64,000 nucleotides of DNA from Knoellia locipacati (GTDB lineage: Bacteria > Actinomycetota > Actinomycetes > Actinomycetales > Dermatophilaceae): positions 402,656-466,655 of the forward strand of contig NZ_BKBA01000009.1 of assembly GCF_007992835.1 (NCBI RefSeq), in the 5' to 3' direction. Positions 51,882-61,476 of the stretch are shown here, in pieces. The position numbers and the translations under genes are program-made. Within the stretch, counting starts at the first letter, position 1. Each line of letters starts with the position of its first letter. The notes beneath the pieces were generated by a model. The model was not told where the DNA came from. It ran no database searches and saw only the letters and a list, made by a program, of their open reading frames with translations.

Positions 51882-52034
51882 TCAGGGACGCAGGAGGAGC
51901 GTGACCGCGACGAAGAGCACCAGCACCACTGCCGCCTGCAGATGGTCGCGGACCGGATGGGTCGGGTGCTCGTCGAGGTCCAGCCCGCACATCATCCCCA
52001 AGCGGGGCGGTGCAGCAGGTGAGGGAGCAGCCAT
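51882..52034 (-). CDS. Very small single-helix membrane protein (50 aa)
   Basis: 50 aa: a soluble N-terminal half (MAAPSPAAPPRLGMMCGLDL), DEHPTHPVRDHLQ, then one membrane helix AAVVLVLFVAVTLLLRP at the end. GGAGG 5 nt before ATG 52034. Too short for usual length cut-offs. Function unknown. Confidence 0.6.
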   Translation of the reverse strand: MAAPSPAAPPRLGMMCGLDLDEHPTHPVRDHLQAAVVLVLFVAVTLLLRP

Positions 52035-52123
52035 GGCGACCTCCGGTCCTGACGCCGTGTGGCGTCGTCACTCCAAGGCTACGGCTGTCCGTCGGGCGAC
52101 ATGCCGAATGCGGATCATCCGCT

Positions 52124-52300
52124 TCAGCGCTTGCGACGTCCGAACCAGTCGAGGATGAGCTGGGCGACGCGCATCACCTGGCTCGGGTCGCCGCCCCCCG
52201 ACACCGCATGAGTGCCGAGGAATTCGGCGTTGGGATCGCGGCGCGGTCGCTCGTAGTCGGCGTTCGACTGCCCCGGCAGTCGCTTCTCTGGTCCTGGCAT
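52124..52300 (-). CDS. Very small basic protein (58 aa)
   Basis: 58 aa, starts MPGPEKRLPGQSNADYERPR and ends with an amphipathic basic helix (QVMRVAQLILDWFGRRKR). GAGGGGG 5 nt before ATG 52300 and a -10-like TAGGCT further upstream. Looks like a genuine small gene; could bind membrane, RNA or a partner protein. No family recognised. Confidence 0.55.
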   Translation of the reverse strand: MPGPEKRLPGQSNADYERPRRDPNAEFLGTHAVSGGGDPSQVMRVAQLILDWFGRRKR

Positions 52301-52408
52301 GACGTCCCCCTCGATGTCGTGGCTGCGAGCCTAGGCGCCACGGGACCGCCTCGCTCGGCGACGCACGTCCGGATCCACCGGACCCGCGACGAGAGCCGCC
52401 GGCCAGCG

Positions 52409-54277
52409 TCAGCGCAGCGTGTCGTGGAGCTTCTCTGCAATGGCCTCGGGCGTGAGCCCGACACGGTCGAGCACCTGCCCGCGCGAACCGTGGTCGAGGA
52501 ACTCGCGCGGCAGACCGAACAGGTCGACGGGGACGTCGGAACCGGTGTCGCGCAATGACTGCACGACGTGCGACCCGACTCCACCGGACACCGAGTTGTC
52601 CTCGACGACGGCGACCCGACCGGCCGCGTCGGCCAGCTCGCCGAGCACCGGGTTCACGGGCAGCGCCCACACCGGGTCGACGACCCGAACGCGGAACCCT
52701 TCGGCACCGAGCTTGTCGGCCACGGTCAGCGCCGTCGCCGCCATCGACCCGACTCCGACGAGCAGCAGGTCGACGGAACCGTCGTCCGGCTCGGCCAGCA
52801 CGTCGACGCCACCCACCGACCGGACCGCGGCGATCGCGTCACCCGCCGACCCCTTCGGGAAGCGGATCACGGACGGGGCATCGGAGATGTCGACGGCAGC
52901 ACGCAGGGCCAGAGGGATCTGCTGCCCGTCACGCGGTGCCGCCAGGTGCAGACCCGGCACGACGCCCACGAGCGACATGTCCCACATGCCGTGGTGCGAT
53001 GCGCCATCGGGGCCGGTGACACCGGAGCGGTCGAGCACGAACGTCACCCCGGCCTTGTGCAGCGCGCAGTCCATCAAGAGCTGGTCGAAGGCCCGGTTGA
53101 GGAACGTGGCATAGATCGCCACGACAGGGTGCAGGCCGGCATACGCGAGTCCTGCGGCCATCGTCGTCGCGTGCTGCTCGGCGATGCCGACGTCGAACGT
53201 GCGCTTGGGGAAGCGCTTCGCGAAGGCGTCGAGCCCGACGGGGATCATCATCGCGGCCGTGATGGCGACGACGTCCTCGCGCTCCTCCCCCAGCTGGACG
53301 AGGGCATCGCTGAACTCGTCGGTCCAGCTGCGGCCCGAGATCTCGAGCGGCAGGCCGGTCTCGGGGTTGATGACGCCGACGGCGTGGAACTGGTCGCTCT
53401 CGTCGTTGACGGCCGGGTCGTAGCCCTTGCCCTTCTGGGTGATGACGTGGACGAGGACCGGCCCGTCGAAGGACCGGGCCCGGCGGAGCGCCTGCTCGAG
53501 CGCGGCCTCGTCGTGGCCGTCGACCGGACCGATGTACTTGAGGCCGAGGTCCTCGAAGAGACCCTGCGGCGCGACGATGTCCTTGATCCCCTTCTTGACG
53601 CCGTGGAGCGTCTCGTACATCGCTCCCCCGACGACGGGCGTGCGGTGCAGCGTCGACTTGCCCCAGTCGAGGAACCGCTCGTAGCCGCGGGTCGTGCGCA
53701 GCGTCGCGAGGTGGTCGGCGAGGCCGCCACGGGTCGGGGCGTAGGAGCGCTCGTTGTCGTTGACGACGATGACGAGGGGCAGGTCGCGCTCGGCGGCGAT
53801 GTTGTTGATGGCCTCCCAGGCCATGCCCCCGGTGAGCGCACCGTCACCGATGACGGCGATGGTGTGGCGGTCGCGCTCCCCCGCGACGACGCGTCCGGCG
53901 GCGATGCCGTGGGCCCACGACAGCGAGCTCGACGCGTGCGAGCTCTCGACGACGTCGTGCTCGGACTCGGCGCGGCTCGGGTAGCCCGACAGGCCGCCCT
54001 GCTTGCGCAGCCCGGAGAAGTCGTGGCGCCCGGTGAGGAGCTTGTGGACGTAGGACTGGTGGCCGGTGTCGAAGACGACGGCGTCGCGCGGGCTGGAGAA
54101 CACCCGGTGGATCGCGATCGTCAGCTCGACGACACCGAGGTTGGGGCCGAGGTGACCGCCGGTGCGGGAGACCTCGTCGACGAGGAAGGTCCTGATCTCC
54201 CGGGCCAGGGTGTCCAGCTCGGGTCGGGTCAGGGCCTTGAGGTCGTCAGGTCCCTGGATGCGCTCCAACACGCTCAC
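52409..54277 (-). CDS. dxs: 1-deoxy-D-xylulose-5-phosphate synthase
   Basis: 622 aa, normal length. Condenses pyruvate and glyceraldehyde-3-phosphate with thiamine diphosphate, the first step of the MEP isoprenoid route. [16 protein letters not shown] (His), [16 protein letters not shown] (Mg-ThDP motif, about 145), [30 protein letters not shown] (Glu) and the SHHGMWDMS loop are all present. GTG 54277, GAGGGAGAG upstream. Monocistronic; convergent genes do not follow, and the two very small genes lie downstream in the same direction. Confidence 0.96.
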   Translation of the reverse strand: MSVLERIQGPDDLKALTRPELDTLAREIRTFLVDEVSRTGGHLGPNLGVVELTIAIHRVFSSPRDAVVFDTGHQSYVHKLLTGRHDFSGLRKQGGLSGYPSRAESEHDVVESSHASSSLSWAHGIAAGRVVAGERDRHTIAVIGDGALTGGMAWEAINNIAAERDLPLVIVVNDNERSYAPTRGGLADHLATLRTTRGYERFLDWGKSTLHRTPVVGGAMYETLHGVKKGIKDIVAPQGLFEDLGLKYIGPVDGHDEAALEQALRRARSFDGPVLVHVITQKGKGYDPAVNDESDQFHAVGVINPETGLPLEISGRSWTDEFSDALVQLGEEREDVVAITAAMMIPVGLDAFAKRFPKRTFDVGIAEQHATTMAAGLAYAGLHPVVAIYATFLNRAFDQLLMDCALHKAGVTFVLDRSGVTGPDGASHHGMWDMSLVGVVPGLHLAAPRDGQQIPLALRAAVDISDAPSVIRFPKGSAGDAIAAVRSVGGVDVLAEPDDGSVDLLLVGVGSMAATALTVADKLGAEGFRVRVVDPVWALPVNPVLGELADAAGRVAVVEDNSVSGGVGSHVVQSLRDTGSDVPVDLFGLPREFLDHGSRGQVLDRVGLTPEAIAEKLHDTLR

Positions 54278-54377
54278 GCGCTCTCCCTCTCGGTGCCGAT
54301 GTCCATCCGCAAGAGTCTAGGTGCTCGCGCGCGGCGCGCCGGGCACGGTCGGCTCCTCCCCACACACTCTCACCAGA

Positions 54378-54422
54378 CGCACACGAACCCCACACCTCGC
54401 GTCGAGATGTGGGGTCCGTGCG
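54378..54422 (-). terminator. Terminator of the M4 metallopeptidase gene
   Basis: Imperfect inverted repeat: CGCAC...ACCCCACACCTCG pairs with CGAGATGTGGGGT...GTGCG, about 18 pairs, between the M4 gene's end and the dxs start. Confidence 0.65.
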
Positions 54423-54448
54423 CCGCCTGCCTCAGGGCCGGCAGGGGC

Positions 54449-56065
54449 CTACTTCACCGACACGGCGTCCCATGCGGCGGCGACCGTCGCGGCCTGGGTC
54501 GACGAGGCGCCGTAGAGGTCGCCCGCCGCCTTGATGGTCGCCGCACGCGCGCCGGAGTAGTTCGTCGAGGAGGTCATGTAGACGGTGAGCGCGCGGTACC
54601 AGATCTTCGCCGCCGCGTCCCGGCCGATGCCGGTGACGGTCGAACCGTTGCAGGTCGTCGAGCTGTGCGCGACCCCGCCGATCGTCTTGGCGCCCGAGCC
54701 CTCGGCGAGCAGGTAGAAGAAGTGGTTGCCGACGCCCGAGGAGTAGTGCACGTCGAGGTTCGCGACCGACGAGCTCCAGCAGTTGACCGACTTGCCGTCC
54801 GAGCTCGGGTTGTCCATGCGACGGAACCCGAGGCCCTTGGCGAGGTCGAACTCCTCACCGATGAGGTAGTCGCCCGGGTCGCTCGCGTTGTTGGCGCTGA
54901 ACTCGACCATCGAGCCGAAAATGTCGCTCGTGGACTCGTTGAGACCGCCCGACTCCTTGGAGTAGGTGAGGTTCGCGGAGTTCTCGGTGACGCCGTGGCT
55001 CATCTCGTGGCCGGCGACGTCGAGCGAGACGAGCGGACCGAACGAGGTGCCGTCACCGTCGCCGTAGGTCATCTGCTTGCCGTCCCAGAAGGCGTTGACG
55101 TAGTTCGAGCCGTAGTGCACGCGGCTCGGCGAGCCCTTCCCGGTGTTCCAGATGCCGTTGCGGCCGTGGGCGTTCTTGAAGTAGTCCCACGTGCGAGCCT
55201 GCCCGTATGCCGCGTCGACGGCCGCGCTCTGGCGGTTGGCGTTGGTGCCGTTGCCCCAGACGTTGTCGGCGTCGGTGAAGAGCGTGCCGGCGGAGCAGCC
55301 GATGCCGGCGACGGTGCAGAAGGCGCTGTCGGTCTTGTTGGCCATGTCGGTGACCTGCGAGCTGCCGCGCGTCGTGTCCTTGAGCTGGAAGGTCGAGCCC
55401 GACTGGGTCGTCTGGATGGTCACCGTGCCGCTGTAGAGGGAGGCACCGCTGCCGTCGGCCTCGTGGATCTCGTCGGCCTCACCGACGACCCGGCCGGTCG
55501 TGGCGTCGACCCAGGTGTGGAGCCGGCTCGGCGTGCCGCTCGCGCGGACCCCGCTGCTGCGCACGTCCCAGACGAGGCGCGGCGTGCCGTCGGTCGCGTC
55601 GACCGCCAGCGTGGGCGCCGCCTTGTCGAGGGAGACGCCGGCGGGCGGCGTGGCGCGGGTCGCGGTGCGGGCCTTCGCGGCGCTGATGCCGGGTGTCGTC
55701 GAGATGCTCACCGGAGCCTTCAGCGTCTGGCTCACCGAGTCGACGGCGCCGTCGGCGCCGAGGTGGGCGACGAGGTCACCGCCGAGGACGGGCAGGCCGC
55801 GGTAGGTGCGGTCCATCCGGACGTGGCTCGCACCCGAACGCTCACCGACGGCCTTCGTGGCGACGAGGTCCTCGCCGGACGAGAGCCGGACGAGACCCGG
55901 TGCCGCGCGCAGGGCCTGCTCGGCGCGGGCCCCGACGGCGGAGACGTCGAGCTGGCGGAGCGGACCCACGGGGTCGGCCGGGCGGGCGGTGGCCGCGGGG
56001 ACTGCGGTGGCCAGGGCTGCGGAGCCTGCGGCGAGGCAGGCGAGGGCGGTGAGCGATCGACGCAT
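54449..56065 (-). CDS. Secreted M4 family (thermolysin-like) metallopeptidase
   Basis: 538 aa. Signal peptide (MRRSLTALACLAAGSAALAT, cleavage near ATA-RP at 28), FTP/PepSY propeptide region (about 45-200), then the zinc domain: VAGHEMSHGVTENSANL (HExxH, about 345), GGLNESTSDIFGS (third ligand Glu), and the M4 C-terminal helical domain with VGNHFFYLLAEG and GIGRDAAAKIWYRAL (active-site His region VHYSSGVGNH). Degrades external protein for peptide uptake. ATG 56065 with AAGGA 7 nt upstream; several upstream in-frame ATGs have none. Upstream DNA (56140-56190) is AT-rich with TTGACC, the likely promoter. Confidence 0.92.
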   Translation of the reverse strand: MRRSLTALACLAAGSAALATAVPAATARPADPVGPLRQLDVSAVGARAEQALRAAPGLVRLSSGEDLVATKAVGERSGASHVRMDRTYRGLPVLGGDLVAHLGADGAVDSVSQTLKAPVSISTTPGISAAKARTATRATPPAGVSLDKAAPTLAVDATDGTPRLVWDVRSSGVRASGTPSRLHTWVDATTGRVVGEADEIHEADGSGASLYSGTVTIQTTQSGSTFQLKDTTRGSSQVTDMANKTDSAFCTVAGIGCSAGTLFTDADNVWGNGTNANRQSAAVDAAYGQARTWDYFKNAHGRNGIWNTGKGSPSRVHYGSNYVNAFWDGKQMTYGDGDGTSFGPLVSLDVAGHEMSHGVTENSANLTYSKESGGLNESTSDIFGSMVEFSANNASDPGDYLIGEEFDLAKGLGFRRMDNPSSDGKSVNCWSSSVANLDVHYSSGVGNHFFYLLAEGSGAKTIGGVAHSSTTCNGSTVTGIGRDAAAKIWYRALTVYMTSSTNYSGARAATIKAAGDLYGASSTQAATVAAAWDAVSVK

Positions 56066-56195
56066 GAGGAGGTCCTTGTCGTGTCGAGAGCGCCGCGCGA
56101 TGCGGCACAACCTCCTCATCACAACCGCTCGCTCCGTCGTCACGGAAGGGACTTGGACAACTTCTTACTCAACGTATACCTCGGTCAAGATCGAC

Positions 56196-56627
56196 TCAGA
56201 GCCGTGGGACGAAGGTGTGCCCCTGCATCGCCTCGAGCAGCAGCCCGGCGGCCCGGCGCGCCGCGAGCAGCCGCGCCCCCTCGGCCTCGAGCGCCGCCAG
56301 CGAGGCCGCGATCCCCTCGGGGTCGACATGCTCGGCGAGGTCCACCCGAAGACCCCGGTATGCCGTCCGCATCCCTCCCAGCTGCGCGTCCAGGTGGTGC
56401 GTGGTCACCCAGGCGAGGGCGATCGGGTGACGGCGCCACACGGCATACATGCGGTAGTCCGAAGGACAGTGGTCGAGCAGCCACCCGACCGCAGGCACCT
56501 GCCAGCCGGGCGCCTCGGGAGGCGGCACCCGGTCGGGCCACCCGGGCGGACCGGGTCGGCGCGTCCCGCCGGGTGCTCCCGGGCTCGCCGCACGGCGCAA
56601 CGGTGGCGGCGCCGATGGGTCGAACAT
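56196..56627 (-). CDS. Conserved hypothetical protein next to the sulfate operon
   Basis: 143 aa. Pro-rich N terminus (MFDPSAPPPLRRAASPGAPG), then an alpha-helical core: WLLDHCPSDYRMYAVWRRHPIALAWVTTHHLDAQ and a C-terminal ARRAAGLLLEAMQGHTFVPRL. Reads like an uncharacterised actinobacterial protein family; no motif for activity. ATG 56627 lies 7 nt after TATCAT, the most consensus-like leaderless hexamer in the window. Divergent from sir (127 nt between starts). Two octamer copies inside. Confidence 0.7.
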   Translation of the reverse strand: MFDPSAPPPLRRAASPGAPGGTRRPGPPGWPDRVPPPEAPGWQVPAVGWLLDHCPSDYRMYAVWRRHPIALAWVTTHHLDAQLGGMRTAYRGLRVDLAEHVDPEGIAASLAALEAEGARLLAARRAAGLLLEAMQGHTFVPRL

Positions 56628-56754
56628 GTGTTCGATGATATCCCCTGCGGGGACCTGTCCGGGGCGGGTCACATCGTGGACCACCCTCACCGCAAGCCAT
56701 AACCCGCTCTTATGCTTCCCATCAGCATTGGCACCCAATGAGGATCGAGGAACC

Positions 56755-58458
56755 ATGACGAGCGTCGCCTCCGGCAGTCGCGCACTGCGGCCGCCACGCA
56801 CCGGCCGGTCGCACGGCCAGTGGGCCGTCGACGGCCAGGAGCCGCTCAACCCCAACGAGGCGTTCAAGGCTGAGGACAACGGTCTCAACGTCCGTGAGCG
56901 GATCGAGCAGACCTACGCCGTCGAGGGGTTCGACTCCATCCCCGGCGACGACCTGCACGGCCGGTTCCGCTGGTGGGGCCTCTACACGCAGCGCAAGCCG
57001 GGCATCGACGGCGGGCGTACCGCCCAGCTCGAGCCGCACGAGCTCGAGGACAAGTTCTTCATGCTCCGGGTGCGTACCGACGGACAGGTCCTCTCCCCCG
57101 CACAGCTGCGCGCCCTCGGCGGCATCTCCACGGACTTCGCGCGTGAGAGCGCCGACATCAGCGACCGGCAGAACGTCCAGTACCACTGGATCGCGATCGA
57201 GAGCGTGCCCGAGGTGTGGCGCCGGCTCGAGGCCGTCGGGCTCCAGACGACCGAGGCCTGTGGCGACACCCCCCGCGGGTTCCTCGGCAGCCCGGTCGCC
57301 GGCGTCGCCGCCGACGAGATCATCGACCCGACCCCGGTCATCCGCGAGATCACGTCGCGCTGGCTGGGCGACACCGAGCTGTCCAACCTGCCCCGCAAGT
57401 TCAAGACCGCGATCACCGGGCACCCGAGCCTCGACGTCGTCCACGAGATCAACGACATCTCGCTCGTCGGTGTCGTCCACCCCGAGCTCGGCCCTGGCTT
57501 CGACCTCTGGGTCGGTGGCGCGCTCTCGACCGCCCCGCGCCTCGCCGAGCGTCTCGGCGTCTTCGTCTCCGAGGCCGACGCGCCCGACGTGTGGCACGGC
57601 GTCATCTCGATCTTCCGCGACTACGGCTACCGCCGGATGCGCACCAAGGCCCGCCTCAAGTTCCTCCTCGCCGAGTGGGGCCCCGAGAAGTTCCGCCACG
57701 TCCTGGAGACCGAGTACCTCGGTCGCGCCCTGCCCGACGGCCCGGCACCCGCGCCGGCCAGGGGTCCGGGTGACCACGTCGGCGTGCACCCCCAGAAGGA
57801 CGGACGCTTCTACGTCGGTGCGGCCCCGGTCGTCGGCCGGATCAGCGGCACCATCCTCACCCGTCTCGGCGACCTCGTCGAACGCGTCGGCGGTGACGGC
57901 GTGCGGCTCACCGCGCACCAGAAGCTCGTCATCCTCGGCGTCCCGCAGGACGGCGTCGACGAGCTCGTCGCCGGCATCGAGGAGCTCGGGCTCACCGCGA
58001 CGCCCAGCCCGTTCCGCCGGTCGACGATGGCCTGCACCGGCATCGAGTACTGCAAGCTCGCGATCGTCGACACCAAGGACACCGCGACGGCCGTCATCGC
58101 CGAGCTCGAGGAGCGTCTCGCGGGCATCGAGCTCGACACCCCGATCTCGCTGCACGTCAACGGGTGCCCGAACTCGTGCGCCCGCATCCAGACCGCCGAC
58201 ATCGGCCTCAAGGGCCTCATCACCACCGACGACGCCGGCGCGAACGTGCCCGGCTTCCAGGTCCACCTCGGTGGTGGCCTCGCCTCCACCGAGCGTGACG
58301 AGGCCGGTCTGGGGCGCACGGTCCGTGGCCTCCGGGTGCTCGCGACCGACCTTGCCGACTACGTCGAGCGCATCACCCGCCGCTTCCTCGAGCAGCGGGT
58401 CGACAGCGAGTCCTTCGCCACCTGGGCCCATCGCGTCGACGACGAGGAGCTGACATGA
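56755..58458 (+). CDS. sir: Assimilatory sulfite reductase (ferredoxin-type, sirohaem)
   Basis: 567 aa. Six-electron reduction of sulfite to sulfide. Two nitrite/sulfite reductase half-domains; the [4Fe-4S]-sirohaem cysteines appear as MACTGIEYCKLA and VNGCPNSCARIQ near residues 425-475, with the substrate arginines in TEACGDTPRGFLG and HPQKDGRFYVG. Actinobacterial NirA/Sir type, very similar to nitrite reductase, so context decides: cysH, cysD, cysN and a sirohaem gene follow directly. ATG 56755. Promoter-like TATGCT at 56711, about 40 nt upstream. Confidence 0.93.
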   Translation: MTSVASGSRALRPPRTGRSHGQWAVDGQEPLNPNEAFKAEDNGLNVRERIEQTYAVEGFDSIPGDDLHGRFRWWGLYTQRKPGIDGGRTAQLEPHELEDKFFMLRVRTDGQVLSPAQLRALGGISTDFARESADISDRQNVQYHWIAIESVPEVWRRLEAVGLQTTEACGDTPRGFLGSPVAGVAADEIIDPTPVIREITSRWLGDTELSNLPRKFKTAITGHPSLDVVHEINDISLVGVVHPELGPGFDLWVGGALSTAPRLAERLGVFVSEADAPDVWHGVISIFRDYGYRRMRTKARLKFLLAEWGPEKFRHVLETEYLGRALPDGPAPAPARGPGDHVGVHPQKDGRFYVGAAPVVGRISGTILTRLGDLVERVGGDGVRLTAHQKLVILGVPQDGVDELVAGIEELGLTATPSPFRRSTMACTGIEYCKLAIVDTKDTATAVIAELEERLAGIELDTPISLHVNGCPNSCARIQTADIGLKGLITTDDAGANVPGFQVHLGGGLASTERDEAGLGRTVRGLRVLATDLADYVERITRRFLEQRVDSESFATWAHRVDDEELT

Positions 58459-59171
58459 GCACCCTGACCCGAGCCGGCACCAGGCGCAGCGAGGAGGAGC
58501 TCCGGGCGCTCGCACTCGAGGGCGCGGCGCTGGACGACACTGACGCCGTCGCCGTGGCGAAGTGGGCCGCCGAGACCTTCCCCGGCACCTTGGCCGTCGC
58601 GTGCAGCATGGCCGAAGGCGTTCTCCCGCACCTCGTCTCGCAGCACGCGCCGGGCGTCGACGTCCTCTTCCTCGAGACCGGCTACCACTTCGCCGACACC
58701 CTCGGCACTCGCGCCCGCGTCGCCGACGAGCTCGACGTCACCGTCGTCGATGTCCTGCCCGAGCTCACCGTCGCCGAGCAGGACGCGAAGTACGGCCCGC
58801 GCCTCCACGACCGCGACCCGGCGCTGTGCTGCGCGATGCGCAAGATGGAGCCCCTCGCCCGCACCCTCGGCGGCTACGAGGCGTGGGTCACCGGCGTGCG
58901 TCGCGACGAGGCGCCGACCCGCACCCACACGCCCCTGGTGACGTTCGACGAGAAGCATGGCCTCGTCAAGGTCAACCCCCTCGTCACCTGGTCGCTGGAC
59001 GACGTCACCGACTACGCCATCGAGCACGGCGTCCCCGTCAACCTCCTTCTCTCCGACGGCTACCCGTCGATCGGCTGCGAGCCGTGCACCCGTCGGGTCG
59101 CCCCCGGCGAGGACCCTCGCGCCGGCCGCTGGTCGGGCCTGTCCAAGACCGAATGCGGGATCCACACATGA
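58455..59171 (+). CDS. cysH: Adenylylsulfate reductase (CysH, [4Fe-4S] type)
   Basis: 238 aa. Reduces APS to sulfite with thioredoxin. ATP-pyrophosphatase-type core with LAVACSMAEGVLPHLV, RDPALCCAMRKMEPL, VTGVRRDEAPTRTHTP, and PSIGCEPCTRRV; the CC...CxxC cysteine set marks the iron-sulfur APS-specific form rather than the PAPS form. ECGIH C terminus carries the redox Cys. Its ATG overlaps the sir stop by 4 nt. Confidence 0.94.
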   Translation: MSTLTRAGTRRSEEELRALALEGAALDDTDAVAVAKWAAETFPGTLAVACSMAEGVLPHLVSQHAPGVDVLFLETGYHFADTLGTRARVADELDVTVVDVLPELTVAEQDAKYGPRLHDRDPALCCAMRKMEPLARTLGGYEAWVTGVRRDEAPTRTHTPLVTFDEKHGLVKVNPLVTWSLDDVTDYAIEHGVPVNLLLSDGYPSIGCEPCTRRVAPGEDPRAGRWSGLSKTECGIHT

Positions 59172-60115
59172 GCGCCTCCCTCACCGACCGCCTGGCGACG
59201 CCCGCCGTCTCCGACGACGCGCACACCCTGAGCCAGCTCGACGCGCTCGAGGCCGAGGCCATCCTCATCATCCGTGAGGTCGTCGGCGAGCTCGAGCGTC
59301 CCGTCCTGCTGTTCAGCGGCGGCAAGGACTCGGTCGTCATGCTCCACCTCGCGACCAAGGCCTTCTGGCCGGCGCCGATCCCCTTCCCCGTGCTCCACGT
59401 CGACACGGGCCACAACTTCCCCGAGGTCCTCGAGTACCGCGACGCCACCGTCGAGCGCCTCGGTCTCCGGCTCGAGGTCGCCAGCGTCCAGGACTACCTC
59501 GACGACGGGCGCCTGCGGGAGCGCGCCGACGGGCTGCGCAACGCCTTGCAGACCCAGCCGCTACTCGACGCGATCAACGAGCACCGCTTCGACGGCGTCT
59601 TCGGCGGTGGCCGGCGCGACGAGGAGAAGGCCCGCGCCAAGGAGCGGATCGTGTCGCTGCGTGACGAGTTCGGCCAGTGGGACCCCAAGAACCAGCGCCC
59701 CGAGCTCTGGAACCTCTACAACCCGCGGCACCGCCCGGGCGAGCACGTGCGCGCCTTCCCCATCAGCAACTGGACCGAGCTCGACGTCTGGAGCTACATC
59801 GAGCGCGAGGACATCCCCCTGGCCTCGCTCTACTACGCCCACGAGCGCGAGGTCTTCCAGCGCGACGGCATGTGGCTCGCCGTCGGGCCCTGCAGCCAGC
59901 CGCGCGACGACGAGACGGTCGAGACGCGCCTCGTGCGCTACCGGACCGTCGGCGACATGTCGTGCACCGGCGCGGTCGAGTCGCCCGCCCGCAGCAACGC
60001 CGAGATCGTGCTCGAGGTGGCCGCCTCGACCCTCACCGAACGCGGCGCCACCCGCGCCGACGACCGGATCTCCGAGGCCGCCATGGAGGACCGCAAGAAG
60101 GAAGGCTATTTCTGA
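59168..60115 (+). CDS. cysD: Sulfate adenylyltransferase subunit 2 (CysD)
   Basis: 315 aa. Makes APS from sulfate and ATP together with CysN. PP-loop PVLLFSGGKDSVVMLHLA at about residue 45, HVDTGHNFPEVLEYRD, FGGGRRDEEKARAKERI, and NWTELDVWSYIEREDIPLASLYYA. Ends KKEGYF as in most CysD. ATG overlaps the cysH stop (ATGA). Confidence 0.96.
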   Translation: MSASLTDRLATPAVSDDAHTLSQLDALEAEAILIIREVVGELERPVLLFSGGKDSVVMLHLATKAFWPAPIPFPVLHVDTGHNFPEVLEYRDATVERLGLRLEVASVQDYLDDGRLRERADGLRNALQTQPLLDAINEHRFDGVFGGGRRDEEKARAKERIVSLRDEFGQWDPKNQRPELWNLYNPRHRPGEHVRAFPISNWTELDVWSYIEREDIPLASLYYAHEREVFQRDGMWLAVGPCSQPRDDETVETRLVRYRTVGDMSCTGAVESPARSNAEIVLEVAASTLTERGATRADDRISEAAMEDRKKEGYF

Positions 60116-61476
60116 TGGCACCGTCCGCCACCGCAGTTCCTGCCACCGCAGTTCCAGCCACGGGAACCCTCCTCCGCCTCGCCACCGCCGGCTCCGTCGA
60201 CGACGGCAAGTCCACGCTCGTCGGGCGCCTGCTCCACGACACGAAGTCGGTCCTCTCGGACCAGCTCGCCGCCGTCGAGCGTGTCTCGCGTGAACGCGGG
60301 CTCACCGCAGCCGATCTCGCGCTCCTCACCGACGGCCTGCGCGCCGAGCGCGAGCAGGGCATCACCATCGACGTGGCCTACCGCTACTTCGCCACGGCCC
60401 GACGCTCGTTCGTCCTGGCCGACTGCCCGGGCCACGTGCAGTACACCCGCAACACCGTGACCGGCTCGAGCACCGCCGACGTCGTCGTGCTCCTCGTCGA
60501 CGCGCGCAAGGGCGTCCTCGAGCAGACCCGCCGCCACCTCGCCGTCACCGCACTCCTGCGCGTCCCCCACGTCGTCGTCGCGGTCAACAAGATCGACCTC
60601 GTCGACTTCTCGCAGGAGGTCTTCGAGCGGGTCAACGCCGAGGTCCAGCAGGTCGCACGCGAGCTCGGCGTCGAGGAGGCCACCGCGATCCCGGTGAGCG
60701 CCCTCGACGGCGACAACGTCGCCGAACGCTCCACGCGCACCTCTTGGTATGCCGGGCCCACCCTCCTCGAGCTCCTCGAGGAGATCCCCCCGTCGGACGA
60801 CCCCGCGCACGAGGCCTTCCGCATGCCGGTCCAGCTCGTCATCCGCCCGCAGGGCGCCGCGCGCGACGAGGCTCACCGCGACTACCGGGGGTATGCCGGC
60901 CAGGTCGCCTCGGGCGTCGTGCGCCTCGGCGACGAGGTCGTCGTGCTCCCCTCCGGGACCCGATCGACGGTCACCGGCATCGACCTCGGTGAGCGGAGCC
61001 TCGACGAGGCGTTCGCACCGCAATCGGTGACCCTGCGCCTCGCCGACGAGGTCGACATCTCGCGCGGTGACGTCATCGCCGCAGCGGCCGACGCCCCCGT
61101 GCCCACGCAGGACCTCGAGGCCGTCGTGTGCTGGCTCGGCGACGCGCCGCTGCGTCCGGGTCAGCGCTACCTCCTCAAGCACGGGTCGCGCACGGTGCAG
61201 ACCGCGGTGCGCACGATCAACGGGTCGCTCGACCTCGACGACCTGCACGCCGTCCCGTCAGAAGCGCTGTCGCTCAACGACATCGGGCTCGTGTCCCTCC
61301 GCCTGGCCTCTCCGGTCCCGGTCGAGGACTACGCCACGTCACGCCGTGGCGGCTCGTTCCTCCTCATCGACGCGCACGACGGCCGCACCGTGGCCGCCGG
61401 CATGGTCGGCGCCACCCTCCCCACGGCCGCCGATGCGCCGACCACTCCCGAAGGCGACGAGGCATGGGACATCTGA
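60115..61476 (+). CDS. cysN: Sulfate adenylyltransferase subunit 1, GTPase (CysN)
   Basis: 453 aa. G domain with P-loop TAGSVDDGKSTLVGRLL, switch REQGITIDVAYRYF, DCPGHVQYTRNTVTGSS and VVAVNKIDL, followed by two beta barrels. GTP hydrolysis drives APS formation by CysD. No APS kinase (CysC) domain is attached at the C terminus, which fits a cell that reduces APS directly. N terminus has a short repeat (ATAVPATAVPATG). TGATG overlap with cysD; two octamer copies inside the barrel part. Confidence 0.95.
   Translation: MAPSATAVPATAVPATGTLLRLATAGSVDDGKSTLVGRLLHDTKSVLSDQLAAVERVSRERGLTAADLALLTDGLRAEREQGITIDVAYRYFATARRSFVLADCPGHVQYTRNTVTGSSTADVVVLLVDARKGVLEQTRRHLAVTALLRVPHVVVAVNKIDLVDFSQEVFERVNAEVQQVARELGVEEATAIPVSALDGDNVAERSTRTSWYAGPTLLELLEEIPPSDDPAHEAFRMPVQLVIRPQGAARDEAHRDYRGYAGQVASGVVRLGDEVVVLPSGTRSTVTGIDLGERSLDEAFAPQSVTLRLADEVDISRGDVIAAAADAPVPTQDLEAVVCWLGDAPLRPGQRYLLKHGSRTVQTAVRTINGSLDLDDLHAVPSEALSLNDIGLVSLRLASPVPVEDYATSRRGGSFLLIDAHDGRTVAAGMVGATLPTAADAPTTPEGDEAWDI

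Noticed and set aside
52568..56638. A 1356-codon open frame on the + strand across dxs and the M4 peptidase
   Set aside because: It is antisense to two well-supported genes, has Arg/Asp/Gly-rich composition with no family motif, and arises because GC-rich genes leave few stops in the opposite frame.
56628..56754. Riboswitch (SAM or cobalamin) ahead of the sulfate operon
   Set aside because: Only 127 nt, shared with a divergent gene; I could not find the conserved cores of these riboswitches.
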